This document shows, in pieces, positions 10,050 through 20,235 of a stretch of 64,000 bases of DNA. The DNA lies in the NCBI RefSeq assembly GCF_026168555.1, contig NZ_CP092471.1:258501-322500 (forward strand), in the 5' to 3' direction. The notes beneath the pieces were generated by a model. It worked only from the letters and a program-made list of their open reading frames with translations, was not told where the DNA came from and did not search any database. Each line of letters begins with the position of its first letter. The first letter of the stretch is position 1. The position numbers and the translations under genes are program-made. This stretch comes from Qipengyuania spongiae (GTDB lineage: Bacteria > Pseudomonadota > Alphaproteobacteria > Sphingomonadales > Sphingomonadaceae).

Positions 10050-10880
10050 ATGAAGCACGTGACATTGCCCGGCGGGGAAGTAATTCCTTCAATGGGTCAA
10101 GGCACCTGGAAGATGGGTGAGCGTACCGAGCGGCGATCCGATGAGATCGCCGCGCTGCGCGCCGGTGTCGAACTGGGCATGACGCTCGTCGATACCGCCG
10201 AAATGTACGGCGACGGTGCGGCGGAAACGCTGATATCCGAGGCGCTGGGCAGCGTTCGCGACCAGTTGTTCCTCGTCAGCAAGGCATATCCGCAGAACGC
10301 ATCGCGCTCCCGCCTTGCCGGTGCGTGCGAGGCGAGCCTGAAGCGGCTCGGCACCGACCGGCTGGACCTCTACCTGCTCCATTGGCGGGGATCGGTGCCG
10401 CTCGCTGAGACTGTGGAGGCATTGGAGGCGCTCAAATCGGCAGGAAAGATCCGACACTTGGGTGTCAGCAATCTCGATACCGACGATATGGAAGAGCTTG
10501 TCGCTGCGGGCGGGAATGGCTGCGTGACCGACCAGATCCTCTACAATTTGGTCCGGCGAGGCCCCGAATTGGACCTGCTGGTGTGGCTCGCCGAGCATAA
10601 CATACTGGTTATGGCGTATAGTCCAGTCGAGCAGGGACGACTTTCTACCCACCCCGCTCTCGACAAAATTGCAGCCGAGGTTGGCGCAACCCCTGTGCAG
10701 GTCGCACTTTCGTGGACGTTGCGGCAAGATGGTCTCATCGCCATCCCGAAAGCGAGTTCAGTCCGCCATGTGCGGGAGAACCGCGCGGCCGCCGATATCG
10801 TTCTTTCCGACGCTCAGCTTGCGACACCCGACGCGGCATTTCCCAGGCCATGCGACCGCCGTCCACTCGAGATGCTTTAG
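10050..10880 (+). CDS. Aldo/keto reductase
   Basis: 276 residues, a typical AKR5-like (2,5-diketogluconate reductase type) length. The tetrad is complete: Asp48, Tyr53, Lys78, His111. MGQGTWKMGE and LVDTAEMYG are family signatures, and IPKASSVRHVRENRAAADI is the NADPH phosphate-binding loop. The ATG at 10050 follows GGACGAAAGCAC; upstream in-frame codons lack similarity. It likely reduces aldehydes or ketones made by stress chemistry. It lies downstream of the tetR gene on the same strand. Confidence 0.92.
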   Translation: MKHVTLPGGEVIPSMGQGTWKMGERTERRSDEIAALRAGVELGMTLVDTAEMYGDGAAETLISEALGSVRDQLFLVSKAYPQNASRSRLAGACEASLKRLGTDRLDLYLLHWRGSVPLAETVEALEALKSAGKIRHLGVSNLDTDDMEELVAAGGNGCVTDQILYNLVRRGPELDLLVWLAEHNILVMAYSPVEQGRLSTHPALDKIAAEVGATPVQVALSWTLRQDGLIAIPKASSVRHVRENRAAADIVLSDAQLATPDAAFPRPCDRRPLEML

Positions 10881-11030
10881 CATCAGATGACGATATTATC
10901 GCTCGAAGGAACAGAACTCAAACCGGATCGGCGGTGGAAGCCGAATTTAAACTTCTTGAGCCTGCCACTGGCGCGTGAAGTATCCTTCGCAAGCCTTCGC
11001 GCAGCAAGGTGAACCACTAGGAGTCTTCTT

Positions 11031-11882
11031 ATGGATCGGATGCCCGCATTCTTTATCGGCCACGGAAGCCCGATGAACACCCTCGAGAGCAATGGCTACA
11101 CCTCGGCCTGGCGGGCATTCGGGCCTGAGTTGCCCCGCCCCAAGGCGATTCTCGTGGTTTCTGCACATTGGTATTTCGGTGCTACGGCGGTGACGGCCAT
11201 GGCACGCCCTCGTACAATCCACGATTTCTACGGTTTCCCACAGGAGCTGTTCGACTTTGAATATCCGGCCAAGGGCGATCCGGACCTCGCGAAAGAGATC
11301 GTTGAGCTGGTGAAGCCCGAGTGGGTGGGTCTCGACTAGGATCAGTGGGGTCTCGATCACGGAACGTGGTCGGTGCTCGCGCACCTCTACCCTGAGGCCG
11401 ACATCCCGGTGGTGCAGCTCTCGATCAACGCGCTCAAGCCGCTGAGCTATCATTTCGACCTTGGCGCAAGACTGGCAGCCTTGCAGGACCGCGGCGTCCT
11501 GGTGGTCGCTAGCGGAAATGTCGTTCACAACCTCCGAGCCGTGCGCTGGAACCAGCCCGATTTCGCATTCGACTGGGCAGAGCGTTTCGACGAAGCAGCG
11601 GTTAACCAACTGGCAAAAAACCCGGGCGATCTGCTGCGCCTTGTGGAGCATCCCGATTATGCCGCGGCGGTTCCCACGCCCGACCATTTCGTTCCGCTGC
11701 TTTATCTTGCCGGAATGGCGGTTGCCCGCAACGAAACCCTTGATCCGCTGGTGCGCGGCTATTCGATGGGTTCAGTGTCCATGACCTGTTACGGTCTTGG
11801 CGCTGAAGGTTTGGCATGCTCCGAAAAAACGGGCGCGGCCAACTTGCCGAGTGATGTGCCGGCCGACCAGACGAATACATGA
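11031..11882 (+). pseudogene. DODA-type 4,5-DOPA extradiol dioxygenase, interrupted by an amber codon
   Basis: The frame encodes a full YgiD/DODA-like protein except for TAG at 11337-11339, between VKPEWVGLD and DQWGLDHGTWSVLAHLYPE. Everything downstream stays in the same frame to the TGA ending at 11882, so one substitution explains the break. Metal-site features are all present: [24 protein letters not shown] and GNVVHNLRAV. The family opens catechol rings or, in some members, has unknown activity. A ribosome site (AGGAG) precedes the ATG. The gene may be recently inactivated, or the TAG may be a sequencing error. Confidence 0.85.
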
Positions 11883-12014
11883 TCCCTCGGCACACGGCGG
11901 ACAGGCATGATGAAGTCAGGACGGAAGATGCGAAACGTCGGAGTTCGTCTTGATCCTTGAACACAGGAACATGTCGGAAACCTGGCTCTGCCCTCTCGGC
12001 TCGCGAAGTCGCGC

Positions 12015-12552
12015 CTAATGATTTTGCCTTCCTAAAGGACGTGTTCGACCGAACTGACGAGGATCATGCCGCGGATTTTCTCGACCATCAGCTGTGGGCG
12101 CTGCGCACCCGCTGAGGACCTTCGCACGGAATTTGCCTGCCGCCAATGCGTCGATCACGCCGCCCAGCGCACAGGGAGCGAATATGTCCGCCTTGGCCGA
12201 GAGGATGCCGGCGGCACTAACGACGGTGGCGCCGGTTGCGTTGGCCACGCGCGCTGCCGCGGCGGCGTTAACATCGGACACCAGCAATTGCGCCCCTGCC
12301 TGGTGCAGCATCTGCACGAGTGCGACGCCAACGTGACCGACGCCTTGAATGGCGATCGTGCAGTCGGACAGTGGACGATGCAGCCTTCGGTGGGCGGCAA
12401 GCTCCATCGAAAGAAAGACCCCCCGCGCGGTCCATGGCGATGGATCGCCGCCGACGCCGGTAACCCGGCGACCTGGGCCGTATGTGTTCGCACCAGCGCC
12501 ATGTCTTGGGGGTCGTACCGACGTCCTCTGCCGTGACGTACTGCCCATTCGT
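12015..12552 (-). pseudogene. Leucine/phenylalanine dehydrogenase remnant, multiply frameshifted
   Basis: Read on the minus strand, pieces of a Glu/Leu/Phe/Val dehydrogenase appear in three frames: QYVTAEDVGT (about 12520-12551), then PQDMALVRTHTAQVAG, then GDPSPWTARGVFLSMELAA followed by IAIQGVGHVG, the Rossmann glycine motif. After ADIFAPCALGGVIDAL and FRAKVLSG the frame changes again and QLMVEKIRGM is visible. The N-terminal substrate domain is missing. It abuts a plus-strand SRAP remnant. Confidence 0.75.
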
Positions 12553-12800
12553 CGCCGCTGCCTGGTACCCGTTTCATCCTTTTACGATGTCGAAGGACCA
12601 AAGGACGCTAAAGACCGTATCTGGTTCGACCACCCCGATGGCAACGAGCTCGTATGCGCCGGTATCTAGCGCGACAGCGACGAATGGGGCGTAGCTATTC
12701 GATGACCATGACCGACGCTTCTAAAAAGGCCTCGCGCTTCCACAACCAAAAGCTGCTCATCCTCATGCCCGCCGATCGCTAGCTCGATCACAACCGCACC
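12549..12800 (+). pseudogene. SOS-response-associated peptidase (SRAP/HMCES-like) remnant
   Basis: The frame reads RRCLVPVSSFYDVEGPKDAK, then WFDHPDGNELVCAGI, then TAG, then RDSDEWGV; a frame change leads to MTMTDASKKASRFHNQKLLI and a further stop. This matches the middle and C-terminal part of alphaproteobacterial SRAP proteins, where the residue at the TAG is normally Trp (GIWRDS). The active-site Cys2 end is missing. SRAP proteins cross-link to abasic sites in single-stranded DNA; this copy cannot work. 12801-12909 shows nothing else. Confidence 0.7.
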
Positions 12801-12909
12801 GACGCCGTGGCGGCCCGCCGACCTTATTGAGGCGAGCTCACGATCGATCGGACGTCCGATTCCTTGCTTGAAGGTTAGCTCATTCAGTCTCAGATAACCG
12901 GTACCTGAA

Positions 12910-14091
12910 TCATAGCTCCTCCGGCTTCATCACGCACTTGATGCAGCCGTCGTGCTTGTCGCGGAAAGTCTTGTAGAAATCCGGCCCGTCCTTCAGGTCG
13001 CCGCGGTGAGTGATGATTTCCGACAGGTCGATCTCGCCCGCCTCCACCCGCTTCAGCAGTGGCGCGAGGTAGCGCTGCATGTGTGTCTGTCCCGATTTCA
13101 TGGTGAGCCCTTTGTTCATGAAGGGCCCGATCGGGAACGTCACTTTATCGGCATAGACGCCGGGGACGGAAAGCGTCCCGCCCTTGCGCACCGACATGAC
13201 CATTTCCTGCAGCGCAAACGGCTGGTCTGACATGCCGGTGGTGTGCAGCTCGACCTTGTCCTTGATATCGCCCAGCACGCCGTGCCCGTGGGCCTCCGCG
13301 CCGACCGCGTCGATGCCTGCATCCGGTCCCCGGCCACCAGTCATCTCGTCTAGCGCCTCCTTGACGTCGGTCTGGCTGTAATCGATGGTTTCAGCCTTGC
13401 CGTAGCTCGCGGCGAGTTCAAGCCGTTCAGGCACCCGGTCGATCACGATGACCCGTTCCGCTCCCATCATCCACGCACTGCGCACTGCGAACTGGCCGAC
13501 CGGTCCTGCTCCCCACACCGCAACCGTTTTGCCCTTTTCATCGCCGATGGCGTTTTCCGCCGCCATCCAGCCAGTCGGAAAGATATCGGACAAGAACAGC
13601 ACCTTGTCGTCCGGCAGGTCGTTTTCCAGCTTGATCGGACCGACATCGGCGTGGGGCACCCTGACATATTCTGCCTGACCGCCGGAATAGCCACCGGTCA
13701 GATGCGAATAGCCGAAAAGTCCGGCAGGAGCATGGCCCATGGCCGCGCGCGCGTTTTCCGCCGTGCGATTCGTCGTATCGCACAGAGAATACATTTCGCG
13801 CTGGCAGAACCAGCATTCGCCGCAGGATATGGTGAAGGGCACCACCACCCGGTCGCCAACCTTCAACCGTTTGACATCCGCTCCGACCTCGACGACTTCG
13901 CCCATGAATTCGTGGCCCAGGATATCGCCCTGTTGCATCTTGGGAACGACACCATCCATCAGATGCAGGTCGGAGCCGCAGATCGCGGTCGAACTGACCT
14001 TGAGAATGCAGTCCCGGGGATCCTCGATGCGAGGATCGTCGACCGTTTCGCAGCGGATATCGTTCGTTCCGTTCCAGACTAATGCGCGCAT
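12910..14091 (-). CDS. Zinc-dependent alcohol dehydrogenase, glutathione-independent formaldehyde-dehydrogenase-like
   Basis: 393 residues. Catalytic zinc motif [11 protein letters not shown] and [12 protein letters not shown]; structural zinc cysteines in [19 protein letters not shown] site [20 protein letters not shown]. The length, the long insertion between zinc region and Rossmann fold ([20 protein letters not shown]) and the [11 protein letters not shown] end resemble the bacterial FDH-like dehydrogenases that act without glutathione. Substrate could be formaldehyde or another aldehyde/alcohol. It is monocistronic, transcribed toward the SRAP scrap, with ATG at 14091. Confidence 0.9.
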   Translation of the reverse strand: MRALVWNGTNDIRCETVDDPRIEDPRDCILKVSSTAICGSDLHLMDGVVPKMQQGDILGHEFMGEVVEVGADVKRLKVGDRVVVPFTISCGECWFCQREMYSLCDTTNRTAENARAAMGHAPAGLFGYSHLTGGYSGGQAEYVRVPHADVGPIKLENDLPDDKVLFLSDIFPTGWMAAENAIGDEKGKTVAVWGAGPVGQFAVRSAWMMGAERVIVIDRVPERLELAASYGKAETIDYSQTDVKEALDEMTGGRGPDAGIDAVGAEAHGHGVLGDIKDKVELHTTGMSDQPFALQEMVMSVRKGGTLSVPGVYADKVTFPIGPFMNKGLTMKSGQTHMQRYLAPLLKRVEAGEIDLSEIITHRGDLKDGPDFYKTFRDKHDGCIKCVMKPEEL

Positions 14092-14530
14092 ATTGGGGAC
14101 CCCTTTTCGATGATTTCGGTTATTCCTTCAAATCTTTCAAACCCCAGAAGTTCCTAGTCTGGCAGATGTTAGACGGCCATTGGGTTGGGATCGACCGAGG
14201 CGTTTTTTACGCTTTGCTCGATGCCATCGATCGAGTTGCCGAAATGGGACTGACAGCACCATTACAATTGACTGTCCCCTCAACCTGCAATGACACCAGT
14301 AGTTTGTCATCGCTTGCAAGTGCTTATGCCGGTGCTAGGCTTCTTCAATGGTAGCGTGCTTGACACACCTCGCGGCATCGGAAGCGATGACTGAAGGGCG
14401 GAAATTTAGATTATCCGGCGAATGTCTATGCTCTACGATGCTGCTGCCAGGACCGAAGATCCTCTTCCGACCTAAAAAAGATGGCGTCACCGCGGAGGCG
14501 AGCTCTGCTGTGCGCTTTTTCGAATACTAA
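14092..14530. other. Intergenic stretch without recognisable genes
   Basis: About 440 bases between the ADH start and the end of the hydrolase pseudogene. Short open frames exist on both strands but none has a convincing ribosome site or family resemblance. The base composition is lower in GC than its neighbours. It should hold the promoter of the minus-strand ADH gene near its left end. Confidence 0.5.
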
Positions 14531-15339
14531 CCAGCTTACCGGAGCATCATCCAAATTCCGAGCGATCCGTGGCATCGAGAATGACGCGGATCGCTTAATC
14601 TGGCCGATCCCACATAGGGAAGTGTCCGCTGCGCTCGAACCAGTGCATTGTCGCTTCCGGGTAGGCAGCCTTCGCGCGGCTGGCCTGCTGCGGCAGACAC
14701 GGGCGATCCTTGCGACCTTGGCCGATGACCACCCGGATCGACCGGGTCGCAGGGCCTTTCTGCATCGGGCCAGTGGCAAGGTCCTTCACCAACGAGTCGA
14801 ACGTAGGCGTATCGGCAAACGACTGCAGTTCATTCAAGACGAAACCGGGATCGGGCGCGCAGGGTCTTGCGGAAAGCTGCAGCATGAATCCAGTCCGGCC
14901 GGTGACATTTCGCGTGAGGGCGGGAAGCGCCGGTCGCAAAGCCCGTACCAGTGCAATCGATGCCGTTATGGTGGTCCGGAAGAACGTCCGCTCCCACCCT
15001 TGCCAGAAGCCGCCCGGGTCCAGGGCGACGACTGAGCCGGCGCGACCGCGCCGCGCCATCTCGAGCACAAGCCCGGCGCCCAGGGAGATGTCGACCATGT
15101 CGATCCCTGTAAGGTTCTCTTTGACGAGCCAATCGTTCAGGCTCCGCGCCAGCCCTTCGAACGTACCGCTGTCGTCCTATGCGGGAGCCTGCCCGCGGCC
15201 AGGCAGTTCCAGGATAATCACCTCCCTCGCTTGGGCGAGGGCAGGCGAGATCGTATGCCAGGACCGACGGCTTCCCCGCCAAGCCGTGGATGAGCAGGAT
15301 GGGTTTTCCGTGGCCTAGTCGTGTGTGAAGTATGCTCAT
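14531..15339 (-). pseudogene. Alpha/beta hydrolase, inactivated by frameshift and stops
   Basis: Starts MSILHTRLGHGKPILLIHGL at 15339. A one-base frame change near 15270 moves to RSWHTISPALAQAREVII and LPGRGQAPA, then TAG (about 15179), then DDSGTFEGLARSLNDWLVKE and MVDISLGAGLVLEMARRG. Near the end HFPMWDRPD is followed by TAA and then AIRVILDAT in frame. So it has one frameshift and two nonsense codons in an otherwise recognisable 260-residue hydrolase. The nucleophile elbow reads DISLGAG, and the late His is in SGHFP. Confidence 0.8.
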
Positions 15340-15708
15340 GCAAAGGTAACGCGTCGCAAGGACTTGGGTCCCCCCCGCCCCGAATGTCCACATAATCAAT
15401 AAGTCGCTAAGAACGGACAGTCCGCTCTCAGGTCGGTAGCCGAACGGCTGCTTTTACGAATTTCGACCCTATCAGCAGACAGTCTGGAAAAAGCGGCCCT
15501 CTTCGGCCGGTGGGGAATGCGCCCCTGATTGTAGGCGAAGCACCCTACTCAGAGCTGTCCTGAAGCCAAGAAAACATCGTTGCCGATCCTCTTGCCCAAG
15601 CATTCCGCATTCGGTTCGGCCAATCGTTGGCGAGGTCCCTCTCATCTTAGGAGACTTTTTTCGGACACCTTTGGCCGCCTGACGGTTTTAAGGGCAAAGG
15701 AGGCGCGC
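15340..15708. other. Leader and promoter region of the molybdenum hydroxylase operon
   Basis: 370 bases with no gene. An AAAGGAGG ribosome site lies at about 15696-15703, just ahead of the TTG start of the iron-sulfur subunit. I see no convincing riboswitch fold; a moco-type element was looked for and not recognised. Confidence 0.4.
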
Positions 15709-16218
15709 TTGACCGACACAATTACCGTTAACGGAACCGCTCACCCGATGCCGGAAGACCCGCGGGTCAGTCTTCTCGATTATTTGAGGCAGCACGTCGG
15801 TCTTACCGGCACGAAGAAGGGCTGCGACCACGGCCAATGCGGCGCCTGTACGGTGATCGTGAACGGCATCCGCATCAACAGTTGCCTGACGCTGGCAGCG
15901 ATGCATAATGGGGATAGTGTGACGACCATCGAAGGTCTCGGTACCCCTGACGAGCCCTCCGCCCTCCAGCGCGCTTTTCTCGAGCATGACGGTTTCCAGT
16001 GCGGCTATTGCACTCCCGGCCAGATCTGTTCGGCCACTGCCATGCTGGAGGAAATTGCCGCCGATTGGCCTAGCGACGCCAGCGAAAATCTCGAGGGGCG
16101 TATCGCGATTTCCGGTGAGGAGATACGCGAGCGGATGAGCGGCAATTTGTGCCGCTGCGGCGCTTACGCAAATATCGTAGCGGCGATCGAAGAAGTCGCC
16201 GCGGGAGGCAAGTCATGA
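15709..16218 (+). CDS. Aldehyde oxidoreductase/xanthine dehydrogenase family, 2Fe-2S subunit (PaoA/YagT-like)
   Basis: 169 residues with a TTG start chosen because AAAGGAGG sits 5-6 bases upstream and homology begins at TDTITVNG. Plant-ferredoxin-type cluster: Cys39, 44, 47, 59. Second helical-domain cluster: Cys98, 101, 148 and 150 (CGYCTPGQIC, LCRCGAY). These shuttle electrons from the molybdenum centre to FAD. E. coli PaoA has a Tat leader; with this start none is seen, so the complex is probably cytoplasmic. The TGA overlaps the next ATG. Confidence 0.92.
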   Translation: MTDTITVNGTAHPMPEDPRVSLLDYLRQHVGLTGTKKGCDHGQCGACTVIVNGIRINSCLTLAAMHNGDSVTTIEGLGTPDEPSALQRAFLEHDGFQCGYCTPGQICSATAMLEEIAADWPSDASENLEGRIAISGEEIRERMSGNLCRCGAYANIVAAIEEVAAGGKS

Positions 16219-17198
16219 CGCCGTTCCACTACACCCGCGCGCCTTCGCTGGCCGAAGCGTCGAATATGACCGCTGGCGAAGATACGCTTGCCATTGCGGG
16301 GGGGACCAATCTCCTCGACCTCATGAAGCTGCAGGTGGAAACGCCCGGTAAGCTGGCTGACATCAACCGTCTGGGCCTTGCGAATATCGAGGACACGGAG
16401 GATGGCGGCCTGCGCCTCGGCGCGCTTGCCACGAATACCGAAACCGCCGTTCACCCGCGCGTGCGTGCCGACTATCCGGTCCTGTCGCGCGCAATCCTGG
16501 CCGGAGCGACGCAGCAATTGCGCAACAAGGCCACCAATGGCGGCAATCTGTGCCAGCGCACGCGGTGCTTCTATTTCACCAATATCGACCAGCCCTGCAA
16601 CAAGCGCGAACCGGGCAGCGGCTGCGGCGCGATCGACGGCATTGCGAAACTCCACGCGATCCTCGGCACGAGCGACCAGTGCATCGCGACCTATCCGGGC
16701 GATATGGCCGTGGCGCTGAGCGCGCTGGACGCCAGGGTTGAGATAACCGGGGAAACCGGCGATCGCAGCGTACCCGTGCGGGACTTCCATCTCCTGCCGG
16801 GCGATACGCCATGGATCGAGAATGTCCTCGAACCGGGGGACGTGATCACCGGCATAGCCCTTCCGGCCCCGGTGGGCGGGACGCAAATCTATCGTAAGGT
16901 ACGTGAGCGTTCGTCTTACGCCTTCGCGCTCGTTTCCGTCGCCGCTATAATCGAGATGAACGACGGCAAGTTTTCGCGCGCCGATCTCGCCTTAGGCGGT
17001 CTGGCGCACAAGCCTTGGCATGATCCGCGCGTCGGCGAGGTCCTGATCGGCCAGCCTCCGTCGGAAGCGCTGTTCGACAGGGCCGCCGATGTCCTGCTCG
17101 AAGACGCACGCGGCTATGGCGAGAACGATTTCAAGATACCGCTTACGCGTCGGACGCTCCGCGCCGTCCTGGCGCAGGCGACGGAGGACGCAGCATGA
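16215..17198 (+). CDS. FAD-binding subunit of molybdenum hydroxylase with an extra Fe-S loop (PaoB/YagS-like)
   Basis: 327 residues. FAD pyrophosphate loop IAGGTNLLDLM and second loop ATNGGNLCQRTRC. Four cysteines at 113, 118, 128 and 137 (CQRTRCFY, QPCNK, GSGC) match the [4Fe-4S] insertion found in the FAD subunit of E. coli PaoABC but not in ordinary xanthine dehydrogenase, which makes this an aldehyde oxidoreductase of that type. The ATGA overlap with the upstream stop fixes the start. It overlaps the large subunit by four bases, so all three are translationally coupled. Confidence 0.92.
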   Translation: MTPFHYTRAPSLAEASNMTAGEDTLAIAGGTNLLDLMKLQVETPGKLADINRLGLANIEDTEDGGLRLGALATNTETAVHPRVRADYPVLSRAILAGATQQLRNKATNGGNLCQRTRCFYFTNIDQPCNKREPGSGCGAIDGIAKLHAILGTSDQCIATYPGDMAVALSALDARVEITGETGDRSVPVRDFHLLPGDTPWIENVLEPGDVITGIALPAPVGGTQIYRKVRERSSYAFALVSVAAIIEMNDGKFSRADLALGGLAHKPWHDPRVGEVLIGQPPSEALFDRAADVLLEDARGYGENDFKIPLTRRTLRAVLAQATEDAA

Positions 17199-19384
17199 CG
17201 GTCTATTTCAAGCAGGACGAGCCTGACACTTCCAACCGCCTCGACGGCATGAAGCAAGGCGTACTGGGCAAGTCCCTACCGCGCGTGGAGGGGCTGGCCA
17301 AGGTCACCGGGACAGCGCCCTATGCCGCCGAATATCCGGTCGATAATTGCGCCGAAGGCGTGCTGGTCACTTCGACCATCACCCGCGGCGAGGTTGTCTC
17401 CATCGACCGGACGAGCGTCCTGTCCATGCCCGGCGTGATTGCGGTGGTCGATGACGAAAAGATGTCCACCCGCGCCGCGCAGGGAACGGCCAATGAAGCG
17501 CCCATGCAGGGGCCGCGGCAGGTCTGCTACTGGGGCCAGCCGATCGCATTGGTGGTGGCAGAAACCTTCGAACAGGCGCGCGACGCCGCCAAACATCTGA
17601 AGGTGGAATATCGCGAAGACGCAGCGGCTCCGCTCGACCCCCACGCGGTCGAACCGGAAGAGCAGGAGGACGAGACGGTGCACCAGGGCGATCTGGCGCA
17701 TGCCATGGCCGAAGCGCCGCACAGCGTCGACGTAACCATTACCACCAAGGGCCATGCCTCAGCCGCGATGGAACCGCATGCCGCCATCGCCGAGTGGGAT
17801 GGAGACAAGCTGACCGTCCACGCTTCGCTCCAGATGCCCAATTACAACATCACTGAACTGGCGGACGCGCTGGATATGGAGGAGGACAATATCCGCCTCA
17901 TTTCCCGCTTTGTCGGGGGCGGCTTCGGGTCCAAGCTGGGGCTCAGCGAAGAGGTGGTCGCAGCCGCGCTGGCGGCGAAACAGATCGAGCGACCGGTCCG
18001 CGTCGTGCAGTCGCGCCAGCAGGTGTTCCAGACGGTCATGCGCCGCAGTGAAACCACGCAGCGCCTGCGTTTTGCTGCCGACGGCGAAGGCAGGCTCACC
18101 GGCTTCGGTCACGAAGCGCTGGTTTCGAATCTTCCCGGAGAAACCTTTGCCGAGCCTGCGCTGCAATCGTCGCACTTCATCTACGGCGGCGAAAATCGGG
18201 AACTGATGCTCAAGGTTGCCCGCATCCATCTCATGACGGCAGGATCGGTGCGCGCACCGGGAGAAGCGGTGGGAATGCCGGCGCTTGAAAGCGCGATGGA
18301 TGTGCTTGCCGAAAAGGTCGGCATCGACCCGGTCGAACTGCGCCTGCGCAACATACCCGAACGGGATCCGGAGAAGGATCTGCCGTTTTCCTCGCATAAG
18401 CTTGCCGAATGCCTGAAACAGGGGGCTGAAGCCTTTGGTTGGCAAAAGGGCGTCCGCAAACCGCGTCAGCGGCGAGAGGGCGAGTGGTGGATCGGCACCG
18501 GCATGGCCAGCGCTTCGAGATCTCACAGCATTGCCGAGGCAAAAGCCCGCGTTACGCTGAAAGCCGACGGAACGGCATTGGTCGAAACCGACATGACCGA
18601 TATCGGCACCGGGACCTACACCATCCTTGCGCAGATTGCGGGAGAGATGCTCGGCCTGCAGCCGGACCAGGTCCTGGTCGAACTGGGCGACACGCGCCAT
18701 CCGCGCGGCCCCGGCTCGGGCGGCAGTTGGGGCGCATCATCCATCGGCTCGGCCGTCTATATAGCGTGCAACGCGATCCGCGAGGAACTGGCTGAAAAAG
18801 CAGGTACAAGCGAAGACAGACTCGAGCTTGCCGATGGCCGGACGGCTGCGGGCCAGACGCTTGCCGACCTTCTGCAAGGCAAGGATATCTCGCAGGAGGG
18901 TCATTACGAGCCGGGCGCTATCGAAGATGACTTCACCGCCGCCGGCTTCGGTGCGTTCTTCGCCCAGGTGCGCGTCAATCATTACACCGGAGAAACCCGC
19001 GTCGACCGCATGCTGGGCGCGTTCGGGTTCGGACGGGTGCTGAACGCCAGCACCGCGCGCTCGCAATGCATCGGAGGCATCACCTGGAGCATAGGTCTCG
19101 CCCTGACAGAAGCGCTGGAATTCGATCCGCGCGACGGCCATCTCGTCAACTGCGATCTTGCCGAATATCACGTTCCCGTGCATCGCGACGTTCCCGATCT
19201 CGACGTTCTTCTGGTGGAAGAACGCGATGGCGCGGCCAGTCAGATCCAGGCCAAGGGCATCGGCGAACTTGGCATGTGCGGCGGTGCGGCAGCCATCGGC
19301 AATGCGATCTACAACGCCTGCGGGGCTCGGCTGTTCGATTACCCGATGACACCGGACCGCGTCCTGGCTGCAATGCCCGAATGA
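17195..19384 (+). CDS. Molybdopterin-binding large subunit of aldehyde oxidoreductase (PaoC/YagR-like)
   Basis: 729 residues, normal for the family. LPRVEGLAKVTGTAPYAAEY opens the protein; FVGGGFGSKLG and RAPGEAVGMPALESAMD bind the cofactor; GSGGSWGASS is another cofactor loop; the catalytic Glu is in GIGELGMCGGAAAIGNA near the C-terminus. The enzyme hydroxylates aldehydes to carboxylic acids using water. It is third in the operon and is followed directly by an XdhC-family maturation gene, as in paoABCD. Confidence 0.94.
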   Translation: MTVYFKQDEPDTSNRLDGMKQGVLGKSLPRVEGLAKVTGTAPYAAEYPVDNCAEGVLVTSTITRGEVVSIDRTSVLSMPGVIAVVDDEKMSTRAAQGTANEAPMQGPRQVCYWGQPIALVVAETFEQARDAAKHLKVEYREDAAAPLDPHAVEPEEQEDETVHQGDLAHAMAEAPHSVDVTITTKGHASAAMEPHAAIAEWDGDKLTVHASLQMPNYNITELADALDMEEDNIRLISRFVGGGFGSKLGLSEEVVAAALAAKQIERPVRVVQSRQQVFQTVMRRSETTQRLRFAADGEGRLTGFGHEALVSNLPGETFAEPALQSSHFIYGGENRELMLKVARIHLMTAGSVRAPGEAVGMPALESAMDVLAEKVGIDPVELRLRNIPERDPEKDLPFSSHKLAECLKQGAEAFGWQKGVRKPRQRREGEWWIGTGMASASRSHSIAEAKARVTLKADGTALVETDMTDIGTGTYTILAQIAGEMLGLQPDQVLVELGDTRHPRGPGSGGSWGASSIGSAVYIACNAIREELAEKAGTSEDRLELADGRTAAGQTLADLLQGKDISQEGHYEPGAIEDDFTAAGFGAFFAQVRVNHYTGETRVDRMLGAFGFGRVLNASTARSQCIGGITWSIGLALTEALEFDPRDGHLVNCDLAEYHVPVHRDVPDLDVLLVEERDGAASQIQAKGIGELGMCGGAAAIGNAIYNACGARLFDYPMTPDRVLAAMPE

Positions 19385-20235
19385 TGCTGGCCGATTACAC
19401 TAGTGAGACCGTAAGCGACGAAGATCACCTCGCGCTCGCAGCCGCGTGCCAGCCGGGTGTGGGGCTTTGCACCATCGTCGGGATCGAGGGCAGCTTTTCG
19501 CGCCGCCTCGGAGCGCAACTGGCGGTCTTGCCGGACGGAACGACCGTTGGCGATCTTGCCGATGGCTGTCTTGAGAGCCAGCTGGCAACTGACATCACCC
19601 AATGCACGCAACGGCGGGTTGTTCGCTATGGACGCGGGTCCTCACGAATCGATTTCCGTCCGCCGTGTGGAGGCGGGCTTGATATCCTGCTTGACCCGGA
19701 ACCTGAGCGAAGGACCTGTCGCTCCGCACTCGCAGCACTCCGCACGCGTCGTCCGGCCCGGCTGTTGGTAGAAGGCGGCAAGCATCGGTTGGACCGTACA
19801 TATTTCCCTTCCCTGAAACTCGTCGCCTTGGGGGAGGGACCGGAACTTCAGGCTGTCGCTAATCTGTGTTCGGCCATGAAGATCGATGTCGAAGCGTTCT
19901 CGAAGGATGACCTTACGCTCGGACAGGTGGCGCGGCACGCCCGTTACGACCCCTGGACGGCCTGCCTGCTGCTGTTTCACGATCACGAATGGGAGCTGGC
20001 CTTGCTCGAACAGGCATTGGCGAGTGACGCCTTCTATATAGGAGCGCAGGGCGGGGAGCGGGCGCGCTCCGATCGCACAATGGCGCTCGGTGCGCGCGGC
20101 GTTTCGGAAGAGCAAATCGCGCGACTGACAAGCCCGATCGGACTCTTGCCTGCCTGCAAGTCTCCGCGAGACCTTGCGCTGTCGGCACTGTCCCAAATCG
20201 TCGGTCGCTACGAGCAAATGCGTGCCGCCGCCTGA
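19381..20235 (+). CDS. XdhC/CoxI (PaoD-like) molybdenum cofactor maturation protein
   Basis: 284 residues. N-terminal XdhC_CoxI domain with LCTIVGIEGSFSRRLGAQLA and DGCLESQLA; C-terminal Rossmann-like half with DPWTACLLLFHDHEWELALL, FYIGAQGG and SPIGLLPACKSPRDLALSAL. Such proteins bind the molybdenum cofactor, help its sulfuration or cytosine modification, and insert it into the large subunit. Two consecutive ATGs (19381, 19384) overlap the upstream TGA; either could be used. The usual AxxxGxG-like sequence of XdhC C-terminal domains is partly diverged. Confidence 0.88.
   Translation: MMLADYTSETVSDEDHLALAAACQPGVGLCTIVGIEGSFSRRLGAQLAVLPDGTTVGDLADGCLESQLATDITQCTQRRVVRYGRGSSRIDFRPPCGGGLDILLDPEPERRTCRSALAALRTRRPARLLVEGGKHRLDRTYFPSLKLVALGEGPELQAVANLCSAMKIDVEAFSKDDLTLGQVARHARYDPWTACLLLFHDHEWELALLEQALASDAFYIGAQGGERARSDRTMALGARGVSEEQIARLTSPIGLLPACKSPRDLALSALSQIVGRYEQMRAAA

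Noticed and set aside
15340..15708. Molybdenum cofactor riboswitch ahead of the oxidoreductase operon
   Set aside because: I could not find the conserved stems; only a plain leader with a ribosome site is seen.
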